Positions 17,058 through 26,328 of a stretch of DNA of 38,341 nucleotides are shown piece by piece; position 1 is the first letter of the stretch, and each line of letters begins with the position of its first letter. Source of the DNA: Eubacteriales bacterium (GTDB lineage: Bacteria > Bacillota > Clostridia > Lachnospirales > Lachnospiraceae); the NCBI GenBank assembly GCA_030524585.1, contig JAUNGJ010000029.1, forward strand, positions 1,325-39,665, read 5' to 3'. The translations under genes and the position numbers were made by a program. A model generated the notes under the pieces. The model had not been told where the DNA came from. It worked only from the letters and a program-made list of their open reading frames with translations, and did no database searches.

Positions 17058-20000
17058 TTATTTCGTAATTCTGGCCTCTATGCGGTCAAACTCTCCATTC
17101 CGCACCTGTTCTGCATATGGCGCCGGAACCGTATCGCCATCGAAACTCCGTATAAGTTCTCCATTTTTATATAAATCTATCTTTGTGATGCTTACGCCCG
17201 CACCATAGGTATCTGCTCTCTCTTCATTACGGTAAATGGTCAAAATACTGCCAAGCAGCGCAAAAGCAAAGGAACCCTTCGGCTGCACAAAGCTCTGTTC
17301 GCCTGCTTCCGTGTAGATATGCCTCTCTCTGTCTTCCTCCGTAAATAACCATCCCGGCAGCTTCGGCGCCAGCTTCAGACAGAGCTCCCTCTTCTCATTC
17401 AACACAAAAGGAGCCATTCCGGCCGTCATCATCCGCCACATGGTCAGCATCTCGGCAGACGCCCCCGTCAGACGGGATACATATCCGCCTCCGTGGATTC
17501 TCTCATCCGGATGTGCGGAGCTTGCAATAAAAGAGGAATTTTCCAGAATACTTCTTCCATATACGGACGCGTCAAGGGCAGGTATAAAGGAGGTCTTCAG
17601 GTAATGTGCAAATTCCTCACAGAGCCCGCTTCTTAACAGTTCCAGGAAATATTTATATTCCATGTGCAAAAAGACTGCTTCATTTTCCAGCCATCCCCGG
17701 GGGAACACATTTTGACGTCCGATTTCTTTTGTCTCTTCCATAATATCGGCATTTACCTTGAACATATCCAGCTTGTCATCATACATACCGCTCTTCTTTA
17801 CAGCCTCATGAAGCCTTTCGGAAATCAGCGGATTTGCACGCATCATATGCACCTGTCCCTCCAAAAACGGCGGGATTGCTCTGGTTCTGAACCGGGTCAC
17901 GCGAACCAGAGGAAGCCCTGTCTCACTGACAAGCTCTTCTCCGTTCCCGTCCTTCAGAACCTCATACTGAACGGCCTCATTGATAAAATATGTATCATAG
18001 ACTCCGGTTTCCTCGTTATATGCCCGGGCGAGCCCTTCACCCGTTCTGGCTGCAACAGCCTCCATAAATTCTTTTGCCTGCCCTGCTGTCACCGGCTTCT
18101 CTTCGCCGTCAATACCAAAGGTAATCGACGCGCGGTAGGCTTCTTTCGCATCATTGCTGGCATTCCAGTAATCCATGCCGGACACCTGGTCTTTTAAAAG
18201 GTTCCAGATGATGTCAAAGAATTCTTTTCCTTCCACCGGAAGTAAAATCTCGGTATCTTCCTCCACTCCGTCAAGGATGCCTTTCATCAGCACCGCCAGC
18301 CGGCGCACCTCTGCACTTTCATTGATGGAAGAGCCAATGATTCCCGGAAGTCCGTTCAGGGCGTCGCACCAGCCCGGCTTTCCTCCTTCCATCTCAAGAC
18401 CCATTCCCATCGGGTCCAGAGAGGCAATTTTATTGACCAGAAGCAGAAGAATCTTTGCAGCAAGTGTACAGTAATAAATCTCTCCGGTTCCCTTCTTCGT
18501 CCGCACCTGATTGGGGCGGAAGGTCCTCTCCTCCATCATCCTGGTCTTTTCCGGCACCTTCTGTACCGCGCCATACTGGCGTACCCCCAGCTTGGTGAGC
18601 ACGTAACGCTCCGCTCTCGGCACAACGAAAGCATCATTATCATAGTAAGTATAGTCTGCTTCTCCAAAAATCAGCTGTTCTGCTCTGTCAGGATAAATCT
18701 CTATAAACTGCTCCAGAAGATCTATATTATAGGTCCAATGGTCCACCCAGTAGCCCTCCTGGAAGGTTGCATAGTCTTCTTTGACACACTGTTCCAGCAG
18801 GTCATTCAGGAAGGCGTCCATGGTCCCCTGCTTCACTCTTGCGGGAATCTGCTCCATTCCCAGCAGAAGCTGTCCCGGCGTAAAGGCCCCGGCAAGCATT
18901 TCCTCGATCTTTGCCCCGGTCTCTTCCTCAAAATAGTTCTCCAGAATTTTCCGAACAGCTTCCCCGTCTTCCACCTCGAAACGGGAACCGTTCAGCACCA
19001 GCGGATTGAACCCGTCCAGCTGCAGCAGATTGAAAAAGGTTCGGATACCGGACTCTTCTGTAAATGGGAAGAAATAGACGTCATTTCTCCGATTCTGATT
19101 CACATCCCGGAAATTAGCGTTTCCCTGGGAATAATTGGTTGCGTCCACCTGGAAGAAATTATATTCTCTCTCCAAATCCCCGTGCTTGCGGGAATACACA
19201 TACATAATATGCTTTCCGTTCCCGACTTTCACCGGATACCCGCCCCGCAGATAGTTATCCATAAATGTCTGTCCCATGTACAGATCAAACGCTCTGGAAT
19301 TGCTGGCGGTAAAGGCATGCCGCTTGGTACGCTCAATCAGCTCTCTGTTTTCCTTAATCTTCTCTTCTATGTATCCCGGCTTCAGCTTCTCCTTCAGGAA
19401 TTCCTGATAGCGCCCAAAGCTTGGCGCGCTTCCAATCAGCGTATCACACGTATCCGTCTCGCCCGGCCTTAACGTTATCGTCCTGCATCCGAATCCACAG
19501 GGGGTGTAGCCTACGTTCACCTGCTCCTTGGGAACCTGAAAATCCTCCTCCGCAAATGCTGCCGGGTAGGTGAAGTCCGTTACATGACCAAAAATCAGGG
19601 ATGGATCTACAATGGTCTTCGATACATGCAATGTTTCATCCTCAAAGTGAAAATTCAGGTAGAAATTACCTCCCTCTAACAGAACCGTCTCTGCCGTGTC
19701 ATAAGGCAATGCCTTGATACGGTAAAAAGGAAGTCCTTCATCCATATCGGCACTCATCCATGCCTGGCGCAGATTGCTTTCATTTTTCATATCCTGATTG
19801 ATCAAATAGTAGGGAATGATGACCGCAAGTCCGTCGGCCACTTCCACAGACACCTGCTCTTTTCCGATGTTCTCAATTTTAACCTGGCGGATCAGCCCTG
19901 GTATGTTCTCTCCCGGCAGAGTACAGAACAGAACTTCCGTCCGTATTCCCAGGTCCTCATTGACGTCCTCCAGTTTAAAATCGGCGGAGGTAATCCGCAT

Positions 20001-20342
20001 GCGCTGGCTGATCTTCCGGGATCCGCCGGTCTGTATATCCCGAAAAGGTTCGTAGAGCACGGTGCTCCCATCCGGCTTTTTCACCTTCAGAAAGGTGCGG
20101 AACCCCTGGATCGCCGTCTGGCGGTAGGCTTTGTTGGCCGGAAGAAATTCCATGATCGAATAGTCTTTATTATTCACTCCAAAGGTCGCCATGCACTGGC
20201 CTCTATTTACATAATATGCCCACATTGGCTTCCCGTATAGTCCGGACACCGCCGGCAGAAAACTGGAAAAGGGCTTTTTCCTGTTATAATCCTCGATGAT
20301 AAATTCATCATTCTCATTGATATAATAACCACTCTTTGTCAT
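17058..20342 (-). CDS. Large cellobiose phosphorylase-like enzyme (clan GH-Q type)
   Basis: A 1094-residue protein without a signal peptide or membrane segments. It resembles glycoside phosphorylases of the GH94 type and larger relatives (GH149 and GH161), which split beta-linked glucosides with phosphate to give a sugar 1-phosphate. Landmarks: an N-terminal beta domain with FSSFLPAVSGLYGKPMWAYY; a (alpha/alpha)6 barrel segment with FFQVDATNYSQGNANFRDVNQNRR near residue 400; and GGKPGWCDALNGLPGIIGSS near residue 654, where the Asp of WCDALNG matches the general acid of W-N-D-A-x-N-G in relatives. At 1094 residues it exceeds typical GH94 (about 800). Exact family and substrate are not assignable by eye. 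It overlaps the response regulator gene by 4 bases (ATGA) and precedes GH35. Confidence 0.75.
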   Translation of the reverse strand: MTKSGYYINENDEFIIEDYNRKKPFSSFLPAVSGLYGKPMWAYYVNRGQCMATFGVNNKDYSIMEFLPANKAYRQTAIQGFRTFLKVKKPDGSTVLYEPFRDIQTGGSRKISQRMRITSADFKLEDVNEDLGIRTEVLFCTLPGENIPGLIRQVKIENIGKEQVSVEVADGLAVIIPYYLINQDMKNESNLRQAWMSADMDEGLPFYRIKALPYDTAETVLLEGGNFYLNFHFEDETLHVSKTIVDPSLIFGHVTDFTYPAAFAEEDFQVPKEQVNVGYTPCGFGCRTITLRPGETDTCDTLIGSAPSFGRYQEFLKEKLKPGYIEEKIKENRELIERTKRHAFTASNSRAFDLYMGQTFMDNYLRGGYPVKVGNGKHIMYVYSRKHGDLEREYNFFQVDATNYSQGNANFRDVNQNRRNDVYFFPFTEESGIRTFFNLLQLDGFNPLVLNGSRFEVEDGEAVRKILENYFEEETGAKIEEMLAGAFTPGQLLLGMEQIPARVKQGTMDAFLNDLLEQCVKEDYATFQEGYWVDHWTYNIDLLEQFIEIYPDRAEQLIFGEADYTYYDNDAFVVPRAERYVLTKLGVRQYGAVQKVPEKTRMMEERTFRPNQVRTKKGTGEIYYCTLAAKILLLLVNKIASLDPMGMGLEMEGGKPGWCDALNGLPGIIGSSINESAEVRRLAVLMKGILDGVEEDTEILLPVEGKEFFDIIWNLLKDQVSGMDYWNASNDAKEAYRASITFGIDGEEKPVTAGQAKEFMEAVAARTGEGLARAYNEETGVYDTYFINEAVQYEVLKDGNGEELVSETGLPLVRVTRFRTRAIPPFLEGQVHMMRANPLISERLHEAVKKSGMYDDKLDMFKVNADIMEETKEIGRQNVFPRGWLENEAVFLHMEYKYFLELLRSGLCEEFAHYLKTSFIPALDASVYGRSILENSSFIASSAHPDERIHGGGYVSRLTGASAEMLTMWRMMTAGMAPFVLNEKRELCLKLAPKLPGWLFTEEDRERHIYTEAGEQSFVQPKGSFAFALLGSILTIYRNEERADTYGAGVSITKIDLYKNGELIRSFDGDTVPAPYAEQVRNGEFDRIEARITK

Positions 20343-21097
20343 ATCTCGTCCATCCTCCGTTGTTTGTGCGCTGCCCGGTATGCTTTGGGGGACATTCCCT
20401 TGACCTTCTTAAAGACCTTGGAAAAATACTTCTCATCGTTGAACCCTACTTTGTAAGCCACTTCGTAGGTCTTTAAATAATTCTGCTCCATATAGGTACA
20501 TGCCCGCTCAATACGCACCTGATTCAGATAATCGACAAATCCACATTTTAGATTCTGGGTAAACATGGTAGACAGATATCCGCCGGATATTCCCACCTTC
20601 TCCGCCACTTCCGTCAGAGACAGATTTTCCGCGTAATGCTCAGCTATGTAGTCCTGGGCCGCCCTTACAAAACGATTGGTCTCCGGTTCTTCTTCCAAGA
20701 TCTCAACCATTTTTTCTTTCCCAAATTCAGTGTCTGCAATCCGGTTCAGTGTATTCAGAATCTCCGAAGCCCGCACCGGCTTCAGCAGATACTCCTTCGC
20801 TCCATATCTCAGGGCCTGCTGCGCATACTTAAATTCATCATAGCCGCTGAGGATAATGGTAAGCGGCAGCACCCCGGCTTTTTCTGCCTCCTGCATCACT
20901 TCAATCCCACTTTTCAGCGGCATCTGTACATCCAGAAGCATAATGTCCGGCCGGTATTTTAGGATAAGCTCAATGGCCTGCTGTCCATTTTCCGCTTCAT
21001 AAATTTTCTGAAAGCGATCCGTATGAAGTTGTACATATTTTGCCACACCCCTGCGGATCGTATCTTCATCATCCGCGATCAACAGCTTTAACGGCAC
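20339..21097 (-). CDS. Response regulator, YesN/AraC type
   Basis: A 252-residue transcription factor. Residues 3-120 are a receiver domain with the acidic pocket ADDED (9-12), phospho-acceptor Asp56 in IMLLDVQMP, Ser in ILSGYDEFKYA and Lys in LLKPV. Residues about 150-250 are an AraC-type double helix-turn-helix (GISGGYLSTMFTQN and YKVGFNDEKYFSKVFKKVKGMSPKAYR). It overlaps the kinase gene by 10 bases. It is expected to activate this same sugar operon in response to the sugar sensed by the kinase. Binding sites could not be identified in the region upstream of the binding-protein gene. Confidence 0.95.
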   Translation of the reverse strand: MPLKLLIADDEDTIRRGVAKYVQLHTDRFQKIYEAENGQQAIELILKYRPDIMLLDVQMPLKSGIEVMQEAEKAGVLPLTIILSGYDEFKYAQQALRYGAKEYLLKPVRASEILNTLNRIADTEFGKEKMVEILEEEPETNRFVRAAQDYIAEHYAENLSLTEVAEKVGISGGYLSTMFTQNLKCGFVDYLNQVRIERACTYMEQNYLKTYEVAYKVGFNDEKYFSKVFKKVKGMSPKAYRAAHKQRRMDEI

Positions 21098-22905
21098 TCC
21101 TTCTCCTCCTCCTTCAGCGGAATCATCAAAACGACGGTCGTTCCTTTTCCCACATCACTTTGAATCTCCAGTTTAAAATCTTCCCGATATCTTAACTCTA
21201 ATCTTTCTTTAATATTTTTAATCGCATATCTTCCGATACGCTGTTTCCGGTAACGGTCCGGCTCTTCCTTCCAGATTGCGTCGATCTGCTCCCTGCGCAT
21301 TCCCACGCCCGTATCCCGGATCTCAAAACGGATATAGCTTCCATCCTTCTTTGCCGCCACCCACAGATAACAGGGGGTGGTCACATTTTCAAATCCATGC
21401 ACGATCGCATTCTCCACAAAAGGCTGCAGGATCAGCTTCGGCATCTGCGCCTGTCTGACTTCCTCATCCATTTCCACCTGATATTCCAGCCTCTTGGTGA
21501 ACCGCATCTTCTGAATCTGTAAATAGCAGGACACCAGCTCGATCTCCTGACCGACGGTGACCTCCTTCTGTCCCTGATTCAGCACCAGACGGAACAGCTG
21601 GGACAGGGCGATAATGCTTTCGGCAACCTCTTCATTTCCCGCCTCCGTGGCCTGCCAGTACAGGGAATCCAGCGTATTATACAGGAAGTGAGGATTAATC
21701 TGCGCCTGCAGAGCCGCCATCTCACTTTCCCTCTCCTTAATCGTTATAATATAATTCTTCTCAATCAAATCCTTGATATCGCTGACCATTCGGTTAAAGC
21801 ATTCTGCCACCTCTCCGACCTCATCGCCCGTAGTGACCTCCACCTGCTGCTCGAAATCACCCTTCGAGAAAAGGCGGATTGCGTCACTGAGCTCACTCAG
21901 CGGCTTGGTATAGATGTTAGAAATAATCAGCAGCAGCGGCATCAGACCGATGAGAATACTGAAAAGCAGCGCAACCGGCATATATGCCACCTCTTTTAGC
22001 TGCGTCATCACACTGTATCTCGGTCCGATCTTGCAGACGATGCTGGCATTTCCATCAATCTGGCTGCACACAACATCGTAATCTCCCCAGGTAAAATGTG
22101 TCGATCTGACACGGTAATCCTGACTCACAAATTCCCGGCTCTTCAGATACTGCTCTACCTGGGGATCCAGATCTCCCACCTGAAACAGTTCGGTTCCGCA
22201 TTTATCCAGCACCAGAACGCTCTCTCCCTCCTCCTGCACTACATTCTCGCAGAGACTCTGAAAACGCTCCTGCTGCACACCGATGACGATATAGCCAAGA
22301 ATCTTTTTCTGCGCCGCGTCAAAAATCTCCCGGTACAGCACCACCTTGTCCGTACGGTTGGTAAGATACGTATCGCTGCTTCCTTTTGGCACGCGCTTCC
22401 AGACCATACCATTCTCACTGGTGATCGTTTCCCGGTAATGCTCCGTCTCCCGGATTTCCTCTATGGAAGGCAGGTAGACGCTGCCGTCCATTCCCCTGAG
22501 ATACGGACGGATCCCGTTCTCCGGATAGATCGCCAGCGTCTGGATGTGTCCCTTTAAGGATACCATATCCTGAACGATCGGAATCGGCGCCTCCTCCTTC
22601 CAGAGATTGGCGTTGGCGTTCTTTTCTTCCACATCTGCTGTCGTTAAAAGCTTCTTCACATCGTTGTTGATGCACAGATACGTGGAAATATCTTTAATGT
22701 CTGATTGAAGCACATAGATACTGTCCGCCAGCGTATTGACGCTGGCAAGATTACTTTCCTGCTTCTTCTCCAGACCTTTGTGATAGCTGGTAACAAGAAG
22801 AACCAGGCATACGATAATAAGCACAGGGGTAAAGGTCAGATATCCATAAAATACCAGCTTCTTTTTTACACTTAATTGATTGACCCACGCTCTTATTTTC
22901 TTCAT
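21088..22905 (-). CDS. Sensor histidine kinase, YesM type
   Basis: A 605-residue membrane kinase: cytoplasmic N-terminus, first membrane helix at about residues 17-40, a ~260-residue extracellular sensory domain, second helix near 305-330, a HAMP linker, then a His_kinase domain with the histidine in QINPHFLYNTLDSL (about residue 405), and an HATPase with N-box NAIVHGF near residue 497 and DTGVGMRREQ. The LytS/YesM class pairs with AraC-type regulators, as here. It lies 26 bases downstream of the second permease gene. The sensory domain probably detects an oligosaccharide or the loaded binding protein. Confidence 0.95.
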   Translation of the reverse strand: MKKIRAWVNQLSVKKKLVFYGYLTFTPVLIIVCLVLLVTSYHKGLEKKQESNLASVNTLADSIYVLQSDIKDISTYLCINNDVKKLLTTADVEEKNANANLWKEEAPIPIVQDMVSLKGHIQTLAIYPENGIRPYLRGMDGSVYLPSIEEIRETEHYRETITSENGMVWKRVPKGSSDTYLTNRTDKVVLYREIFDAAQKKILGYIVIGVQQERFQSLCENVVQEEGESVLVLDKCGTELFQVGDLDPQVEQYLKSREFVSQDYRVRSTHFTWGDYDVVCSQIDGNASIVCKIGPRYSVMTQLKEVAYMPVALLFSILIGLMPLLLIISNIYTKPLSELSDAIRLFSKGDFEQQVEVTTGDEVGEVAECFNRMVSDIKDLIEKNYIITIKERESEMAALQAQINPHFLYNTLDSLYWQATEAGNEEVAESIIALSQLFRLVLNQGQKEVTVGQEIELVSCYLQIQKMRFTKRLEYQVEMDEEVRQAQMPKLILQPFVENAIVHGFENVTTPCYLWVAAKKDGSYIRFEIRDTGVGMRREQIDAIWKEEPDRYRKQRIGRYAIKNIKERLELRYREDFKLEIQSDVGKGTTVVLMIPLKEEEKECR

Positions 22906-22931
22906 ATGCCCATTCTTCCTTACTTTTCTTA

Positions 22932-23777
22932 TTAACCCTTAACAGCTCCCATCGCAACGCCCTTGGTGATGTGCTTATTCAGGATAATATACACAATAAC
23001 TGCAGGGGCCGCGGTCAGCGCCATTACCGCAAACTGTACCGCATAGTTGGAAGAATATTCTCCGGTAAATTCCAGTACAGAGAACGGAAGGGTTTTCCAT
23101 TTCGGTGAGCTTAAATATGTACTTGCCATCATGAACTCATTCCAGTTATTCAGGAAGGTCATAATCGCCACAGTTGCAATGGACGACTTCAGCATCGGGG
23201 TAATGATCTGGAAAATAATGCGGTAAATCCCGCATCCATCCATGACCGCCGCCTCCTCAAGCTCCACCGGAATTGATGACATGAAGCTGGTCATCAAAAA
23301 CAGCGCCTGGGGAAGTGAGAATGCGACATACGGAATCAAAAGCGCCCAGATGGTATCGGTAAGTCCCAGCATACTGTAAATCTTGTAGTTTGGAAGAAGC
23401 GTCGCATGAATTGGGATCATAAGACCCATTGCAAGCAGCATAGACACCAGACCGCTCAGCTTCCATTTCATTCTATGGCATGCAAATGCAGCCATAATAG
23501 ATACAACAACTACTAAAACTACCGCAAGAACATTGATCAGCACACTATTCTTTAAGTATAACAAAAAGTTACCGTCTACAAAAGCCTTTGCGTAGTTATC
23601 CCACCGGATCTTCTCAGGAATAATCAGAAGTCCGTTGGTGAACATTTCATTACTGCTTGCCAGAGAGAAATCGATCAGCCATACCAGCGGGAATATCTGG
23701 ATCACAGCTACGAGAATCAGGACGATCCATAAAACCGGTTTTTTTGTTTTCTTTTGTTTTTTTCCAACACGAGCCAT
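22932..23777 (-). CDS. Carbohydrate ABC transporter permease, MalG/LacG type
   Basis: A 281-residue permease with six membrane helices. The EAA loop that docks with the ATPase is EEAAVMDGCGIYRIIFQIITPM near residue 183, characteristic of CUT1 sugar importers, and the N-terminal helix with IFPLVWLIDFSLASSNEMFTNGL is typical of the MalG partner. The start codon shares one base with the stop codon of the upstream permease gene. The ATPase for this importer is not in the window; Lachnospiraceae and other Firmicutes commonly share one MsmK-like ATPase among such systems. Confidence 0.95.
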   Translation of the reverse strand: MARVGKKQKKTKKPVLWIVLILVAVIQIFPLVWLIDFSLASSNEMFTNGLLIIPEKIRWDNYAKAFVDGNFLLYLKNSVLINVLAVVLVVVVSIMAAFACHRMKWKLSGLVSMLLAMGLMIPIHATLLPNYKIYSMLGLTDTIWALLIPYVAFSLPQALFLMTSFMSSIPVELEEAAVMDGCGIYRIIFQIITPMLKSSIATVAIMTFLNNWNEFMMASTYLSSPKWKTLPFSVLEFTGEYSSNYAVQFAVMALTAAPAVIVYIILNKHITKGVAMGAVKG

Positions 23778-24697
23778 TATGCCACCGCTCCTTTCCTTCT
23801 TGCCTTTTCCAGTTTCTTAATTGCCTTCTCATCACGATCCTCAAATATCTTATTCAGAACAACCGTCGCAATCAGACAGATGATGATGAATACTACGCCG
23901 ATGGCATTACCATATCCATACTTAAATGCCTTGAAGGCCTGCTGGTACAGATAGTTGGCAGTAAACTGGGTACTGTTTCCAGGACCGCCGTTGGTCAGCA
24001 GGTATACCGTCTCCATCTGCTTCAGGGCAGAGATAACCGCCATTGTCACATTCACCTGGATAACTGGCTTCATAAGCGGCAGCGTAATTCTCAGGAAGAT
24101 TGTTTTCTGGTTTGCTCCGTCGATGGCAGCCGCTTCATAAAGTACCGGATCGATATTCTTGATACCGGTATAGTAGATCAGCATGCCCCAGCCAAAGCCA
24201 TGCCAGATCAGTACGATCAGTACGGCCCAAATCGCGGTGTTACTGTCAAACCAGTTGATATCTCCTTTGCCGCCGAACATCTTAATAAGGTTGTTCAAAA
24301 GGCCAAAATCCGGATTGTAAATGAATTTCCACAGATAAGCAATAACCGCTACGGAAATAACATTTGGAATGAAGTATACGCAGCGGAAGAAATTCTCTCC
24401 TCTTCCGCCCAGCTTATCCAGTACTGCTGCCGTAATGAGCGCCAGCGGATGCTGGATAAAGACAAAGCCGATTGCCAGATACAATGAGTTTCTGAGGGCA
24501 ATTCTGAAGGTTGCATCATGCAGTAAGGTCTTATAGTTTTCAAATCCGATCATGTTATATGTACCCATACCGGAATAATCGGTAAAACCATAGTAAACAC
24601 TCAGACAGATGGGAGCCAGAATTGCAAACAGGAATAATAAAAGTCCCGGCAGTACCAAACTTAAAATTACAAGCTTATTACTGTATAGTTTTTTCAT
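23777..24697 (-). CDS. Carbohydrate ABC transporter permease, MalF/UgpA type
   Basis: A 306-residue permease with six membrane helices and the CUT1 EAA loop EAAAIDGANQKTIFLRITLPLM near residue 208. The first helix and the segment YYGFTDYSGMGTYNMIGFENYKTLL are typical of the MalF-like partner. The start at 24697 has AAGGAG 8 bases upstream; an in-frame start at 24781 is rejected because it would lie in the intergenic hairpin region. It lies downstream of the binding-protein gene, after two hairpins (24716-24781), and upstream of its partner permease. Confidence 0.95.
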   Translation of the reverse strand: MKKLYSNKLVILSLVLPGLLLFLFAILAPICLSVYYGFTDYSGMGTYNMIGFENYKTLLHDATFRIALRNSLYLAIGFVFIQHPLALITAAVLDKLGGRGENFFRCVYFIPNVISVAVIAYLWKFIYNPDFGLLNNLIKMFGGKGDINWFDSNTAIWAVLIVLIWHGFGWGMLIYYTGIKNIDPVLYEAAAIDGANQKTIFLRITLPLMKPVIQVNVTMAVISALKQMETVYLLTNGGPGNSTQFTANYLYQQAFKAFKYGYGNAIGVVFIIICLIATVVLNKIFEDRDEKAIKKLEKARRKGAVA

Positions 24698-24715
24698 GTG
24701 ACTGCTCCTTTCATG

Positions 24716-24734
24716 TACAGACGAACCGTCTGTA
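24716..24734 (-). other. Stable small hairpin just before the permease ribosome site
   Basis: An 8-bp perfect stem (TACAGACG and CGTCTGTA) with a 3-base loop ends 7 bases before the AGGAG of the permease gene at 23777-24697. It could shield the 5' end of processed downstream mRNA or modulate translation initiation. Function is inferred. Confidence 0.5.
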
Positions 24735-24744
24735 TGGCAGATAC

Positions 24745-24781
24745 AAAAGGTGACCGTCAGGGAAGGTTCTCTGGCGGTCAC
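24745..24781 (-). terminator. Attenuating hairpin between binding protein and permeases
   Basis: On the minus strand GTGACCG pairs with CGGTCAC, extended by three further pairs, and is followed by CTTTTG. It starts about 27 bases after the binding-protein stop codon. Such intercistronic hairpins usually protect the 3' end of, or partially end, the binding-protein message so that it exceeds permease message. Confidence 0.6.
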
Positions 24782-24808
24782 ACAAATCTGTATTATTCTT
24801 CGTTAGCT

Positions 24809-26116
24809 TTATTTACATGATGCGCCAATCGTTGAAAGGAAATCTTCGATAGAAGTGGTTCCGTTGGATACACTCTGAATTTCGCTCTCAATACTTGTCT
24901 TGAATGCAGATGGTCCGCAGTCATTGATTGGTGTTCCGGAAAGACTTGTAGAATTATTTACAAGATCTACGATCTGCATCTGAAGTTCTGTTTCTTCGCC
25001 TGTCATGTAATCGGTCTGATCCTGTGCTGACATACCAACTCCGTTTTCCCATCCATACTTAGAAAGTTTGTCTGGCTGATACATGTAGTTCAGGAACTTG
25101 ATTGCTTCGTCTTTTACCTCAGAGTTAGCAGAAACTGCATATCCGCCGCCGTTCCAAGCTGCGATATCTGTTGCTGTTCCTTTTCCGTCTTTTACTACCG
25201 GCATGGTAAATACGCGGATATTTGTACGGATGTCCTCTGGAATATCCTCATTCAGAGCCATGGATGCATCCCAGCTTCCCATGTAGTACATTGCTGCCTG
25301 TCCGTTGGTAAACAGGTTCTGGGCTGTTCCGTAATCCTGTGAGTCATAACCGTTCTGGAAAAGTCCTGCATCTACAGCATCCTTCAGAAGCTGTGTAGCC
25401 TCTTCAAGCTCTGGAGCAGAGAAGTCGCCAGTTTCGATTGCGTTAGAGATAATATCTGCATAGCCGTCGCCTGCAACCTTGTAAAGCAGGTCGGAAAGAT
25501 AAACAGCCATCGGCCATCCATCGCCGCCGTCCATTGCTACCGGAGTAACTCCTGCATCGTTAATCTTGCCTGCAAGTGCAAGAAGGTCATCATAGGTCTC
25601 CGGAACTTCCCATCCGTTTTCTTCGAACATCTTCTGGTTGTAGTAGAATACTGCAACGTCTGTGTTTCTCGGAAGTCCGTACAGCTTGCCGTCATATGTA
25701 TATCCGTTCAGTGAACCTTCCACGAAGGTGTAATCTGCGTAATCATCCTGATTCAGCTCTGCAAGAACACCTGCGTCTACTACTTCATCAAGGAATGCCG
25801 GCTGTCCCCAGATGCTTACTACATCCGGCATACCTTCCATAGAGTATGCTTTGAATTTTGTCTTGTATGCTTCCTCATCGAGAGCCTCAACCTTAATATC
25901 TACGTCCGGGTTCTCTTTCATATACTCGTCGATGATTGTCTGCTCTACCAGTCCCTGTCCATTCTTTCTGTCTGGCAGATTGGAGAATACCTTCAACGTA
26001 ACCTTACCGTCTTCCGATGCTCCCCCGTCTGAGGAACTTTCTTTGCTTCCACAGCCTGCTGCCATGGTTGCTACCATAGCTACCGCCAGCATGATTGATA
26101 CTATTTTTTTCTTCAC
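24809..26116 (-). CDS. Sugar-binding lipoprotein of a CUT1 ABC importer
   Basis: A 435-residue extracellular solute-binding protein of family 1. The first 22 residues are a lipoprotein signal with lipobox AAGC (Cys22). The mature part has the alternating fold; AAMYYMGSWDASMA near residue 280 is a family signature. It starts with GTG, preceded by GGGAGG 7 bases upstream; the in-frame ATG alternatives would cut the signal peptide. It is the first gene of the sugar operon. The locus content (phosphorylase-like enzyme and beta-galactosidase) suggests a beta-linked galacto- or gluco-oligosaccharide ligand, an inference from context. The 212 bases upstream hold the nrdD terminator; no convincing promoter hexamers could be fixed. 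Confidence 0.95.
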   Translation of the reverse strand: MKKKIVSIMLAVAMVATMAAGCGSKESSSDGGASEDGKVTLKVFSNLPDRKNGQGLVEQTIIDEYMKENPDVDIKVEALDEEAYKTKFKAYSMEGMPDVVSIWGQPAFLDEVVDAGVLAELNQDDYADYTFVEGSLNGYTYDGKLYGLPRNTDVAVFYYNQKMFEENGWEVPETYDDLLALAGKINDAGVTPVAMDGGDGWPMAVYLSDLLYKVAGDGYADIISNAIETGDFSAPELEEATQLLKDAVDAGLFQNGYDSQDYGTAQNLFTNGQAAMYYMGSWDASMALNEDIPEDIRTNIRVFTMPVVKDGKGTATDIAAWNGGGYAVSANSEVKDEAIKFLNYMYQPDKLSKYGWENGVGMSAQDQTDYMTGEETELQMQIVDLVNNSTSLSGTPINDCGPSAFKTSIESEIQSVSNGTTSIEDFLSTIGASCK

Positions 26117-26251
26117 GTTTTTACCTCCCTTTATTTATGGTCTCCTGCGCAAGAGGTTTTTTGTTATGATAAAATTCTAACATCGAATATAGGAAAAGAA
26201 TAGGCATCAAATTTTCAAAAAGGTGTAATATTTTCATATCCATACAGGAAG

Positions 26252-26281
26252 AAAAAGCGCACCGCCTTAAGCGATGCGCTT
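26252..26281 (-). terminator. Intrinsic terminator after nrdD
   Basis: On the minus strand AAGCGCA-T-CGC pairs with GCG-G-TGCGCTT around a short loop and is followed by TTTTTC. It lies about 50 bases after the nrdD stop codon and insulates the sugar operon from nrdD transcription. Confidence 0.9.
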
Positions 26282-26328
26282 CTCCCTCTCATTCCAAAAA
26301 CGTAATACTCTTACTCCATGTTATCTTC

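Noticed and set aside
18738-19472. 244-codon frame opposite the phosphorylase-like gene
   Set aside because: It lies wholly inside a recognisable enzyme gene on the other strand and has no ribosome site or motif.
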